A stretch of DNA of 64,000 nt from Bartonella sp. ML70XJBT.G (GTDB taxonomy: Bacteria > Pseudomonadota > Alphaproteobacteria > Rhizobiales > Rhizobiaceae), in the NCBI RefSeq assembly GCF_028618575.1, contig NZ_JAQITA010000008.1, positions 1 to 64,000 of the forward strand. The letters run 5' to 3'. Below the pieces are notes generated by a model. It saw only the letters and a program-made list of their open reading frames with translations. It was not told the DNA's origin and ran no database searches. This document shows, piece by piece, positions 7,138 to 13,913 of the stretch (position 1 is its first letter; each line of letters begins with the position of its first letter). The translations under genes and the position numbers were made by a program.

Positions 7138-7758
7138 TTAAGCCGCTTTTGAATTGTTATGATGCTCTTCATCGGGCTTACCTATCCTCGTGAATGAAAT
7201 GCGTTTACCACCCAATGCCTTGTTACGAGTATTTTCAATGGCTATAAAAACTTTCTCAGCAGCTCCAAAAAGCCCGCTTTCTAAATCACGGCAATACTGC
7301 ACAAGATCAGCACATGAAGGGACAAAGGTTGTTGACATGCCTTTGGCTTCTCCACGTATAAGATTTTTAACAGCCTGCAACAAAGCCCAGAGTGAAATGC
7401 CGTTAAGAGCAGCGATATAAGCCTTTGCACGTGCTTGTGCATTGGAAACTTTTTGCATTGTCAAACCACCTTCAAGCACATCAAGAGCCTCTGCAATGTC
7501 TTCAACAGACGCTTTCAAGGTAAGTAAGTTTTGGACTGTCTGATAGGTTGTGAAAGCTTGTTCCTCTAGAGCTGGTGTCAATTTCACGCCACTGATCAAG
7601 GTCCATGGATACTCCCTTGTGACGTATTGCGCCATCTGTTGTGCAATGTTTTGAAGCGGATTCACTAAATCCTGCGTCACGGATAAGGTTACGGATTGCC
7701 TCTCCGGTACCACCACGAGTTTTTTGATCTTTTGAAAAGTTTCCATTGTTTCCACCAT
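7138..7758 (-). CDS. Phage hypothetical protein overlapping the replication gene
   Basis: Function unknown. The frame gives about 206 residues: a predicted helical protein with LTPALEEQAFTTYQTVQNLL, ASVEDIAEALDVLEGGL and ALNGISLWALLQAVKNLIRG. I recall similar alpha-helical proteins just after replication genes in Rhizobiales prophages. The first 257 bases overlap the 3' end of the DUF1376 gene in another frame. The second ATG (7746) has GGTGGAAACA immediately before it, a plausible ribosome site inside the upstream gene. A later start within the overlap cannot be excluded. The non-overlapping part (7138-7501) is convincing protein. Confidence 0.6.
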   Translation of the reverse strand: MVETMETFQKIKKLVVVPERQSVTLSVTQDLVNPLQNIAQQMAQYVTREYPWTLISGVKLTPALEEQAFTTYQTVQNLLTLKASVEDIAEALDVLEGGLTMQKVSNAQARAKAYIAALNGISLWALLQAVKNLIRGEAKGMSTTFVPSCADLVQYCRDLESGLFGAAEKVFIAIENTRNKALGGKRISFTRIGKPDEEHHNNSKAA

Positions 7759-8641
7759 TATTGTTTGTGTTTTTTGTTTTTTCTAAATCATCAATCGCCT
7801 TGCGTACCCAGTTACGCCATGTTGCTTTCCAATCGGTTTTGCGTGCGTCCTTGCCTGCTTTGGCTTTCCAAAAATCTCGAAACTTTGCGATCTCGATTTT
7901 GATACGCTCTGGAGGCAAGCCCTCTGCAAGTGCAAAATCATAATCGGGTTCAAAATCCGCAGGCAATCGACAACCTCGATCAGTGTTAACCTGCTTGGCT
8001 TTTTTCGGAACGTTTTCTTGCTCGTGAAGGGGAGGTTGGGTTTCTGATGATGTTGCGTTTTGTTCTGATTGGCTTTGGAGGGTATCAACCTCTGTTGGTT
8101 CTTCAACCAAATCGTTTGTTTCTAAATTTTCAGAATTAATTTCTTTTTTTGCTAAAACGATAGTTTTAGTTTTTTTATATATATTATTCTTATTCTTTAT
8201 AGCTTGATTTTGCTTAACGTTTGCTTCAGCAAAAAAAACGTTTTGCTTGTCATTTGCTTCAGTAAAATTGTTAACATGTTGTTTTATTGCGTTTTTTGCT
8301 TGCGCACCTTTTTTACCAGCTTCACTACGAACTTGTGATATGTGGTCTTTTTTATCAGCAAAATCTTTTAGCTCTTCTTCAACGCGCGTATTCCATAACC
8401 CACTATCTGTCTCAATAAGTTTATCATTCTTCATGAGATATTCGACAATAGCTGCAAATTTTTTCTGCGAACAATGACAAATGCGTGCAAGTGTTTGAAA
8501 GTCTGTTTTAAGTGGTTCTTGTTTTTCATACATGCAAACGAGAAGGGTTATATAAACCCCCCGTTGTTCAGATGTCATTCCATTTGTACCACTTATCCAG
8601 TCATACAAATGGAATCTTATCCATGGCATTGTATTAGACAT
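7502..8641 (-). CDS. DUF1376-family phage replication protein
   Basis: DUF1376 proteins (YdaU-like) are phage replication initiators of the lambda O functional class. The N-terminal domain shows PWIRFHLYDWISGTNGMTSE and QRGVYITLLVCMYEKQEPL, the family signature. A long Lys/Asn/Glu/Gln-rich linker follows (residues about 105-215). The conserved C-terminal DWKATWRNWVRKAIDDLE lies near residue 270. Beyond that the sequence is less protein-like and overlaps the next gene. I chose the ATG at 8641 because GGGGG lies five bases upstream; it overlaps the resolvase stop by 8 bases, indicating coupled translation. Confidence 0.85.
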   Translation of the reverse strand: MSNTMPWIRFHLYDWISGTNGMTSEQRGVYITLLVCMYEKQEPLKTDFQTLARICHCSQKKFAAIVEYLMKNDKLIETDSGLWNTRVEEELKDFADKKDHISQVRSEAGKKGAQAKNAIKQHVNNFTEANDKQNVFFAEANVKQNQAIKNKNNIYKKTKTIVLAKKEINSENLETNDLVEEPTEVDTLQSQSEQNATSSETQPPLHEQENVPKKAKQVNTDRGCRLPADFEPDYDFALAEGLPPERIKIEIAKFRDFWKAKAGKDARKTDWKATWRNWVRKAIDDLEKTKNTNNNGGNNGNFSKDQKTRGGTGEAIRNLIRDAGFSESASKHCTTDGAIRHKGVSMDLDQWREIDTSSRGTSFHNLSDSPKLTYLESVC

Positions 8642-9110
8642 GCGCACCCCCTTCTTTCTTTAAATATAAAATTGCTAAAGCATCTGCTTCATTATCATCT
8701 TTAGGCGCGTGCCCTTTTGCACGCATTGCCTGTATCATTTCTTCTTTTGAAGCATTACCCTTCCCCGTTGTCGCTTTCTTAATCGTACCAACTGGAATGC
8801 CTTCATACGGTATCTGATGATGTTCACACCAAGCCGTTAAAGTTGCTAGAAAGCCACCGTAAACATGCGCTGCATCAGTCCCCACATGCCGGCGTACTTC
8901 TTCAAAATACACCGCGTCAATGCCATCTGCTGTCTGCTTTATGTCTGTAAGCCATCTCTTAAAGCGTAAATAACGCATCCCACCGCCTTCAAAACGGCGT
9001 GATTGAAAATGTTCTGTATCGCTTGTTATGTGACCATCAGCACCACATATAGCCCAGCCAGTCTTGCTACCTAGATCAAGACAGAGAATGATTTGTGCAT
9101 GCGTGATCAT
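8634..9110 (-). CDS. RuvC-like Holliday junction resolvase (phage type)
   Basis: This protein belongs to the RNase H-fold RuvC family, which cleaves four-way DNA junctions. The 158-residue product shows the ordered acidic residues: D12 in CLDLGSKTGW, E70/E71 in YFEEVRRH, and D138/D139 with D143 in KDDNEADALA. The basic KGNASKEEM loop precedes the last. Many temperate phages of Rhizobiales carry such a resolvase in place of RusA. It is the second gene leftward from the immunity region, followed with overlap by the replication gene. It likely processes recombination intermediates made by the ERF and YqaJ proteins. Confidence 0.88.
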   Translation of the reverse strand: MITHAQIILCLDLGSKTGWAICGADGHITSDTEHFQSRRFEGGGMRYLRFKRWLTDIKQTADGIDAVYFEEVRRHVGTDAAHVYGGFLATLTAWCEHHQIPYEGIPVGTIKKATTGKGNASKEEMIQAMRAKGHAPKDDNEADALAILYLKKEGGAHV

Positions 9111-9176
9111 AATCCCCCCTTAAGGCTGTTGCGTATTTATCTGCACGCCATGATGACATGCATAGTGATTAAGCTT

Positions 9177-9509
9177 TTAAAAATTGTGCTGCTGGTGCTC
9201 GTTATTATCTGTAGGATTGGCTGTATTAAACTTCTCCATTAGATGGCGCATATCTTTTTTAGATTTTGTCATTAGATGAGTACCCCTATGGTATTTATTC
9301 GCATAATTATGAAGAAACCAATCTAATGTAACCCAAGATAGGCCTTTGGATTTAGACACTTGGATAATTATGTTCCAATATTTTGGAGAAATACTATTGC
9401 GGTCACGCATTTTACGCGCAGCTTCATAGCTACATCCGATTTCTTCAGCAAATCGGCGTATAGATCCCCAAGATTCAATCAAATTTTTGACACAAAAATT
9501 ATTAACCAT
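9177..9509 (-). CDS. Cro-like phage regulator
   Basis: The 110-residue product has an N-terminal helix-turn-helix (IESWGSIRRFAEEIGCSYEA then ARKMRDRNSISPKYW) of the type seen in phage regulators transcribed divergently from CI. A short polar tail follows. Divergence from the CI-like repressor and shared operators indicate a Cro role, turning off CI synthesis and moderating leftward early transcription. The predicted -10 box ends only seven bases before the ATG, so the mRNA may be leaderless. No ribosome site is visible. Confidence 0.78.
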   Translation of the reverse strand: MVNNFCVKNLIESWGSIRRFAEEIGCSYEAARKMRDRNSISPKYWNIIIQVSKSKGLSWVTLDWFLHNYANKYHRGTHLMTKSKKDMRHLMEKFNTANPTDNNEHQQHNF

Positions 9510-9516
9510 GGTAATA

Positions 9517-9545
9517 ATAGTACATTACGTACAATTTTAAATCAA
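9517..9545 (-). promoter_or_regulatory. Leftward early promoter overlapping operator 1
   Basis: On the minus strand TTGATT (9540-9545) is followed after exactly 17 bases by TACTAT (9517-9522). The operator at 9520-9532 covers the -10 box and half of the spacer, so CI binding should block it. Confidence 0.75.
9520..9532. promoter_or_regulatory. CI/Cro operator 1
   Basis: GTAC-ATTAC-GTAC has the same GTAC-N5-GTAC layout as operator 4. It overlaps the leftward early promoter. Confidence 0.65.
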
Positions 9546-9554
9546 GGTAAAATA

Positions 9555-9567
9555 GTACACAATGAAT
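9555..9567. promoter_or_regulatory. CI/Cro operator 2 (half-conserved)
   Basis: GTAC-ACAAT-GAAT keeps one half-site of the GTAC-N5-GTAC pattern. It lies 35 bases from operator 1 and touches the CI start region. Confidence 0.4.
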
Positions 9568-10210
9568 GAAAAAAATAGTGGATAATGTACGAATGACTTA
9601 TTTGCCAAAAGATAGACTTAAAATAGCACGTAAAAACGCTGGATATGCAACACCAAGCGAGGCGGCACGCGCTATACCAGCTCTTAATCAAAATACTCTT
9701 ATTAGTCACGAAAATGGAAATCGTCCTGTTTCGCGCCAAAAAGCCGAGCTCTATGGACAAGTATTTAATGTAGATCCTGGATGGATTTTATATGGCGAAT
9801 CTCCTCAAGAAAATCCTAGCCTCAATATAAATATTCCTCTTATTTCATGGATCAGTGCTGGAGAATTGAGTGAGCAAGATGGGATAATGGATTTTTCAGA
9901 TTATCCTATGACAGAAGCTGTTAACCTTCCTGCTGGTGAATGGATTGCGTTACGTGTAGATGGTGCATCTATGAATAAAATTAGCCCTCCAGACTCTATA
10001 ATATTTGTAAATATGCAAGATAAAAAGCTTGTGCCTAATGCCTGCTATGTAATTGCAGATGAATCTGGCCGAGCAACATATAAACGATACAGACCCAATG
10101 ATAATCCTCCTTTTCAGCCTGCTTCATACGATAAAACAATAAAAGCCCCAAAACTTGAAGGTGCTATCTCTATAATAGGTCGTGTACGACGTACTATTCT
10201 TGATATGTAA
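9566..10210 (+). CDS. CI-type repressor with S24 (LexA-like) self-cleavage domain
   Basis: This is the prophage maintenance repressor. The N-terminal helix-turn-helix (near residues 15-50, ARKNAGYATPSEAARAIPAL) resembles phage CI proteins. The C-terminal S24 peptidase domain shows the cleavage site A98-G99 in SWISAGEL, the nucleophile S135 in VDGASMNKIS and the general base K173 in TYKRYRP. The Ser-Lys spacing of 38 is close to LexA. The intact dyad predicts RecA-triggered self-cleavage, so the element should be SOS-inducible at the regulatory level. The start may be 9566 or the ATG at 9593. The latter would leave operator 3 outside the gene and remove nine residues. Confidence 0.9.
   Translation: MKKIVDNVRMTYLPKDRLKIARKNAGYATPSEAARAIPALNQNTLISHENGNRPVSRQKAELYGQVFNVDPGWILYGESPQENPSLNINIPLISWISAGELSEQDGIMDFSDYPMTEAVNLPAGEWIALRVDGASMNKISPPDSIIFVNMQDKKLVPNACYVIADESGRATYKRYRPNDNPPFQPASYDKTIKAPKLEGAISIIGRVRRTILDM
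9578..9590. promoter_or_regulatory. CI/Cro operator 3 (half-conserved)
   Basis: GTGG-ATAAT-GTAC shares the ATAATGTAC half with operator 5. It lies within the first codons of the longer CI frame, a position suited to autorepression. Confidence 0.4.
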
Positions 10211-10323
10211 GCAGTACAGCTTTCTGTTTACGTTATTAATTAGATACTATCAACGGCTTATGGCGGGGTATTGATTCTCAAGATACGTACTGATTCGCCA
10301 TTTTTTTATTTTTTAAAAAAAAT

Positions 10324-10338
10324 AGTACAATTTGTACT
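10324..10338. promoter_or_regulatory. CI/Cro operator 4 (perfect palindrome) at rightward promoter
   Basis: AGTACAATTTGTACT is a perfect 15-base palindrome around a central T. Its last base begins TTGACT (10338-10343), a -35 box 78 bases before the next start codon. A weak -10 candidate (TACTAA, 17 bases on) falls at operator 5. CI binding would block the rightward operon. Confidence 0.7.
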
Positions 10339-10350
10339 TGACTATGTATC

Positions 10351-10363
10351 GTTCATAATGTAC
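10351..10363. promoter_or_regulatory. CI/Cro operator 5
   Basis: GTTC-ATAAT-GTAC is a near match to the GTAC-N5-GTAC pattern. It spans the end of the promoter spacer and the start of the proposed -10 box of the rightward promoter. Confidence 0.5.
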
Positions 10364-10420
10364 TAATATATCCATAAATTAACACAAGCAATTGCCAAGA
10401 GGCGTTGGGGAGGGGAAATT

Positions 10421-10837
10421 ATGGAAAAGCCAATTCTTATAAATTCTAATGAAATTTTATTAGTTACCTACGATGATGATCAAAACATTGCAGAGTCTGG
10501 ACCGCTTGATGCAAGCCAAATTCTAAGCATTGTTGATGAGGGATATGATGCTATCCAAATCTTTCGCATAAATCCTTCTGAAAAGAGTTGTGAAGATATC
10601 TCTGAAGAAATCGCTGAATTCTATGTAAACGAAAACAGAGAGCACCTTAATGAGGACTCTAAGATTCATAGCTTTATTCGCGAAAGTGAAGCTTTCAATC
10701 AACTTTTAGATGACTTAGCTAAAGAAGAATACATTGATAAAGTCTACGGCACTTATGAAGAGCAGAACCGTTTACGCCCTTCTGATGTCCTTCCTAACTA
10801 TCCAAATTACTCAATATACTCAAAGCGCCTCTCATAG
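10421..10837 (+). CDS. Acidic phage hypothetical protein
   Basis: I do not recognise a family. It is the first gene of the rightward operon, directly behind the CI-controlled promoter and a strong ribosome site (GGGGAGGGGAAATT). The 138-residue product is strongly acidic, with DISEEIAEFYVNENREHLNE and LLDDLAKEEYIDKVYGTYEE, and has no cysteine-rich or membrane segment. Small acidic proteins expressed first after induction are often DNA mimics or host-takeover factors. Nothing in the sequence proves that here. Confidence 0.55.
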   Translation: MEKPILINSNEILLVTYDDDQNIAESGPLDASQILSIVDEGYDAIQIFRINPSEKSCEDISEEIAEFYVNENREHLNEDSKIHSFIRESEAFNQLLDDLAKEEYIDKVYGTYEEQNRLRPSDVLPNYPNYSIYSKRLS

Positions 10838-10871
10838 CGCATCCTTTTGCAAAAAATTACAACAAACCAAT

Positions 10872-10904
10872 GCCGTTCTTTTCAAGAGCGGCGAAGGGGG
10901 AGTC
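10872..10904 (+). repeat. Hairpin plus GC-rich motif, copy 2, before the hexapeptide gene
   Basis: gccgttctt (10872-10880) pairs with aagagcggc (10884-10892) across a three-base loop, with one T-G pair. The 3' arm plus the following gaaggggga repeats the motif at 665-686. There is no T-run after it. It lies in the leader of the gene at 10925. Confidence 0.45.
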
Positions 10905-10924
10905 TAACTTAAAGGAAATAAATC

Positions 10925-11617
10925 ATGGAAAAAAAATACGAACTCACTGATGAGACAATCAAAATTAATGGAAGAACACTTCACCGAATTAGAGCATTAA
11001 GAGACTTTGGAGATATTAAGACTGGTGATATAGGCGGTTATATAGAAAAAGAAGACAACCTATCCCATAAAGGTGAATGTTGGGTTGGAAATAGTGCCAA
11101 AGTTTTTGACAATGCTGAAGTCTGTGACAATGCACTAATCAACGATAGTGCATTAGCGTATGATAATGCAAAAATCTCCAATGATGCTAAAATTAGTGAT
11201 GGTGCACGCGTTTTTCAAAATGCACGCGTTTCTGGTAATGCCCATATTCAAGTTCTTGCAAAAATTTATGGGAACGCAAAAATCTGCAATAACGCAAATA
11301 TTTCTGATAATGCCAAAATATACCATGATGCACAGATTGATGGTAGCGCAATAATTTCAAAAAATGCAGAAATTTTTGACGATGCTTACGTTTTTGAATT
11401 TGCATGTATTTCAGATGACGCACGTGTTTTTGGAAAAGCTAAAGTTTATGGCTTTGCGCGCGTTCACCAAGGCGGACATGTTTCTGAAAAAGCTAAGGTT
11501 GGCGGCTGCGCAGAGGTCTCTGGTAATGCCCGTGTTTTTGGTGGTTCTATTGTTTGTGATAGTGCCAAAGTAACCGGAGATACAAAAGTATCCGGAAATG
11601 ACACCGTTTTAAGGTAG
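10925..11617 (+). CDS. Hexapeptide-repeat (left-handed beta-helix type) phage protein, complete copy
   Basis: Function unknown. The 230-residue product has an N-terminal cap (residues 1-45, with TLHRIRALRDFGDIKTGDIG) followed by roughly thirty six-residue steps such as VSGNAH, IYGNAK and ISDNAK. These predict a long left-handed parallel beta-helix. There is no signal peptide and no acyltransferase histidine loop. It is the full-length paralogue of the gene truncated at the window start. The ribosome site is AAGGAAATAAATC. Homologous repeat proteins occur in many phages, where their role is unassigned. Position in an early operon argues against a simple tail-fibre role. Confidence 0.85.
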   Translation: MEKKYELTDETIKINGRTLHRIRALRDFGDIKTGDIGGYIEKEDNLSHKGECWVGNSAKVFDNAEVCDNALINDSALAYDNAKISNDAKISDGARVFQNARVSGNAHIQVLAKIYGNAKICNNANISDNAKIYHDAQIDGSAIISKNAEIFDDAYVFEFACISDDARVFGKAKVYGFARVHQGGHVSEKAKVGGCAEVSGNARVFGGSIVCDSAKVTGDTKVSGNDTVLR

Positions 11618-11627
11618 GGCGATAATC

Positions 11628-11999
11628 ATGTATAGCTATGAAATTAAACCTACTTGGTGTGTACAGACAGTTGTGAAAAGTGCTCAAAACCTCGGAGAAC
11701 TTTGTATTACTATCTCTGGATATGAAGATGACCCCTATGTAGATACCATAATTCCTAAAGACGTCATGAAGGACCTTTTAGGTGAAAATAATTTTAAGAA
11801 AATGATATCAAATCACACACCTAAATGTACATATTCATCGTACGTAGGCAAAGCATTTAGATGTACTGGACTTGAAATAGAACGATTTTCTAATGCTAAA
11901 GAAAAAATCTTTATTGCACTTAAGTCTAATGATGGACGTAGATTTATATTAATATTAGAAGTTGATGACATCATACCGCCTCTGAAATTCAATTTTTAA
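11628..11999 (+). CDS. Phage hypothetical protein
   Basis: I do not recognise a family. The 123-residue product follows the hexapeptide gene by 10 bases on the same strand, so the two are surely co-transcribed. It reads as a small mixed alpha/beta protein (CVQTVVKSAQNLGELCITIS; NDGRRFILILEVDDIIPPLK) with three cysteines and no membrane segment. The tight pairing suggests a partner or regulator of the hexapeptide protein, by position only. Confidence 0.5.
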   Translation: MYSYEIKPTWCVQTVVKSAQNLGELCITISGYEDDPYVDTIIPKDVMKDLLGENNFKKMISNHTPKCTYSSYVGKAFRCTGLEIERFSNAKEKIFIALKSNDGRRFILILEVDDIIPPLKFNF

Positions 12000-12028
12000 C
12001 AACCAAACAAAACAACTTTTAACACATG

Positions 12029-12056
12029 CGTGATTCACGCCACGGGTGAGTTGCGC
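12029..12056 (+). repeat. Conserved 28-base leader element, copy 1 (upstream of the ERF gene)
   Basis: CGTGATTCAC-GC-CACGGGTGA-G-TTGC-G-C matches the element at 13612-13639 at 24 of 28 bases. It can fold as ATTCAC...GTGAGT (one G-T pair) with a seven-base loop. It sits just upstream of the GGAGG ribosome site. Confidence 0.6.
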
Positions 12057-12076
12057 TTTAAATGGAGGAAATCAAG

Positions 12077-12925
12077 ATGAATGAACAAAGTACCACACAA
12101 ACGGAATTAATGGAAAAAACAAAAGCTTGTAAAACCAACTCTACAGCTATGGAACTTATTTTAGAAAGAGCTTTACAAAGTGATGTTGATCTGGAGCGTC
12201 TCAAGAGTCTTCTCGAATTGCGAGAAAAGGAGATAAAACGACAAGAGCGCCAAAACTTTGTCCATGATCTTTCCACTATGCAAATGGAATATAAAGAAAT
12301 ACAAAAAAACGCTACAAACACCCATACAAATAGCCAATATGCTAAGCTTGATCAGTACATTGATGTCGTAAAGGTTACTCTCTCAAAATACCGTTTTGCT
12401 TTGTTTTCTCGTATCAAAGAACAGGATTCAAATGGCATAACCATGGAAATGACTTTAAAGCATATATCGGGACATGAAATATCAACACAAGGAACATTTC
12501 CCTTTGACGCTACAGGGAGCAAAAACAGCATACAAGCGGTTGGCTCCACTATCACCTACGCACGCAGATATCTCTTAGGCATGCTTCTTAATGTCGCAAG
12601 CAAAGAAGACGATACAGATGGAAACCCGCCTATTAAAAAGGCTTTTCCGCAGCAAATCAATGAAATCAGAAGACTCATAGTGCAAACCCAATCAAAAGAA
12701 GCAAAGGTACTTAATTATGTTAAAGTCAAAAATCTTACTGATATGTCTGAGGGACAAGCCCAAATCGTTTTGCATCTTTTGAAAGATAAACAAAACAAAC
12801 AAAAGGCTCCAAAAGAACAATCTCTTCCACAACAAGAGCAAACAGATGCCTCTATACAAGATGCCGAATATATTCATATCCAAGATATTGAATATGCACC
12901 AAAACAGCAAGAAAAGGCGGTGTGA
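12077..12925 (+). CDS. ERF-family single-strand annealing protein
   Basis: ERF proteins anneal complementary single strands during phage recombination and genome circularisation. GGAGG at 12064-12068 lies eight bases before the ATG at 12077, fixing the start. The 282-residue product has a helical N-terminus, the core with QYIDVVKVTLSKYRFALFSR, and the family hallmark GSTITYARRYLLGMLLNVAS followed by KEDDTDG (residues about 156-182). The C-terminal third is a Gln/Lys-rich tail. One base separates its stop from the YqaJ-type exonuclease start. The two form a Red-like annealase-exonuclease pair. Confidence 0.92.
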   Translation: MNEQSTTQTELMEKTKACKTNSTAMELILERALQSDVDLERLKSLLELREKEIKRQERQNFVHDLSTMQMEYKEIQKNATNTHTNSQYAKLDQYIDVVKVTLSKYRFALFSRIKEQDSNGITMEMTLKHISGHEISTQGTFPFDATGSKNSIQAVGSTITYARRYLLGMLLNVASKEDDTDGNPPIKKAFPQQINEIRRLIVQTQSKEAKVLNYVKVKNLTDMSEGQAQIVLHLLKDKQNKQKAPKEQSLPQQEQTDASIQDAEYIHIQDIEYAPKQQEKAV

Positions 12926-12926
12926 A

Positions 12927-13550
12927 ATGGAACAAAGAACAGCAGAATGGTTTCAAGCCCGTTTAGGTAAAGTCACCGCTTCAAATGTTTATAACGTACT
13001 CAGTAAAACAGCCAAGGGAATGCCTACAAGCAAATATGAAGACTACAAAATAAAGCTTATGACAGAGCGATTAACAGAGGAAATAAGCCAATCTTATACG
13101 ACACCGGCTATGCAATGGGGCATTGAACATGAAGAAGATGCCTTGAGAGAATATGAATTCATTTATGATACAGAGGTCACAAGGTGTGGTTTCATTCAAC
13201 ATCCCACAATCCAAATGGCTGGTGCAAGTCCTGATGGGTTTATTGATGAAGATGGTTTAGTAGAGGTTAAATGCCCGCAACCACCAAACCATTTACGCTT
13301 TTTTATAGATGACACTATCAAGCCTGAATATATCGCACAAATGCAATTTCAAATGGCTTGTACGGGACGTAAATGGTGTGATTTCATGAGCTATAATCCA
13401 AACTTTGTAGGCAAATCTACTGGTTTGAGAATGAAGATCAAACGCGTCAATCGTGATGAAGAACAAATCGAACAAATCAATCAAGAGGTCGAAATTTTTT
13501 TAGCAGAAATAGAAAAAGAGATGCAAAAGATTTTGACGAAAGCCGCTTGA
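12927..13550 (+). CDS. YqaJ-family phage exonuclease (lambda-exonuclease fold)
   Basis: This exonuclease resects double-stranded ends to provide single strands for the adjacent ERF annealase. The 207-residue product begins MEQRTAEWFQARLGKVTASN, the YqaJ signature. Active-site candidates are E67/E69 in GIEHEEDA, D103 in GASPDGF, and E113 and K115 in LVEVKCP, with a glutamine in AQMQFQM. The ATG at 12927 follows the ERF stop after one base and has AAGGCGG upstream. The length is normal and no motif is missing. Confidence 0.92.
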   Translation: MEQRTAEWFQARLGKVTASNVYNVLSKTAKGMPTSKYEDYKIKLMTERLTEEISQSYTTPAMQWGIEHEEDALREYEFIYDTEVTRCGFIQHPTIQMAGASPDGFIDEDGLVEVKCPQPPNHLRFFIDDTIKPEYIAQMQFQMACTGRKWCDFMSYNPNFVGKSTGLRMKIKRVNRDEEQIEQINQEVEIFLAEIEKEMQKILTKAA

Positions 13551-13556
13551 TGTTAT

Positions 13557-13584
13557 GGGGGTGCTCTCTCCTCCCAGCACCCCC
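13557..13584 (+). terminator. Strong hairpin after the exonuclease gene
   Basis: gggggtgct (13557-13565) pairs perfectly with agcaccccc (13576-13584) around a ten-base loop, seven bases after the stop. The next bases are accctttcat, so the T-run is weak. It may attenuate rather than stop transcription into the integrase genes. Confidence 0.6.
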
Positions 13585-13611
13585 ACCCTTTCATAATCAT
13601 TTTAATCAATA

Positions 13612-13639
13612 CGTGATTCACAACACGGGTGAATTGCAC
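13612..13639 (+). repeat. Conserved 28-base leader element, copy 2 (upstream of the integrase operon)
   Basis: This is the second copy of the element at 12029-12056. Here ATTCAC and GTGAAT pair perfectly around AACACGG. It lies 20 bases before the start codon at 13660, with AAGGGGAATAGAC between as ribosome site. Confidence 0.6.
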
Positions 13640-13659
13640 CTAAATTAAGGGGAATAGAC

Positions 13660-13911
13660 ATGGCACACCGCCCACCTACCATAACACAACCAGCCATTGC
13701 ACGCGCTTTAAGAGAAGCAAAAAAACAAGGCGCAGAGGTTGTAGAAATAAAACCTACTGGAGAGTTATTCATTCATATCAATAAAACTATAACACCAACA
13801 ACAACAAGGAGTAATGCTTACAGTATTGAAGATTTTCCACCTCTTGAAAACGAACAAGAAGAATGTAGTACAAATCCATCCTGCCCCTCTGTTGACGGCA
13901 TAGAATTCTAA
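13660..13911 (+). CDS. Small phage protein preceding the integrase
   Basis: The 83-residue product begins PTITQPAIARALREAKKQGA followed by EVVEIKPTGELFI. I recall small proteins with the pattern PTITQ-x-x-I/V-x-R-A-L next to integrase genes in Rhizobiales prophages. No DNA-binding fold is obvious, though position would suit an excisionase-type or regulatory partner. The C-terminal part is Pro/Glu/Ser-rich. The stop lies two bases before the integrase ATG, indicating one transcript. Confidence 0.65.
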   Translation: MAHRPPTITQPAIARALREAKKQGAEVVEIKPTGELFIHINKTITPTTTRSNAYSIEDFPPLENEQEECSTNPSCPSVDGIEF

Positions 13912-13913
13912 CC

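Noticed and set aside
11193-11423. Antisense frame inside the hexapeptide gene
   Set aside because: It arises from the repetitive codon pattern of the sense gene and has no start signal.
10925-11617. The regular DNA periodicity of the hexapeptide genes as a CRISPR or satellite repeat
   Set aside because: The period is 18 bases, matches six-residue protein steps, and codons vary; there are no conserved repeats separated by unique spacers. No CRISPR array was found anywhere in the window.
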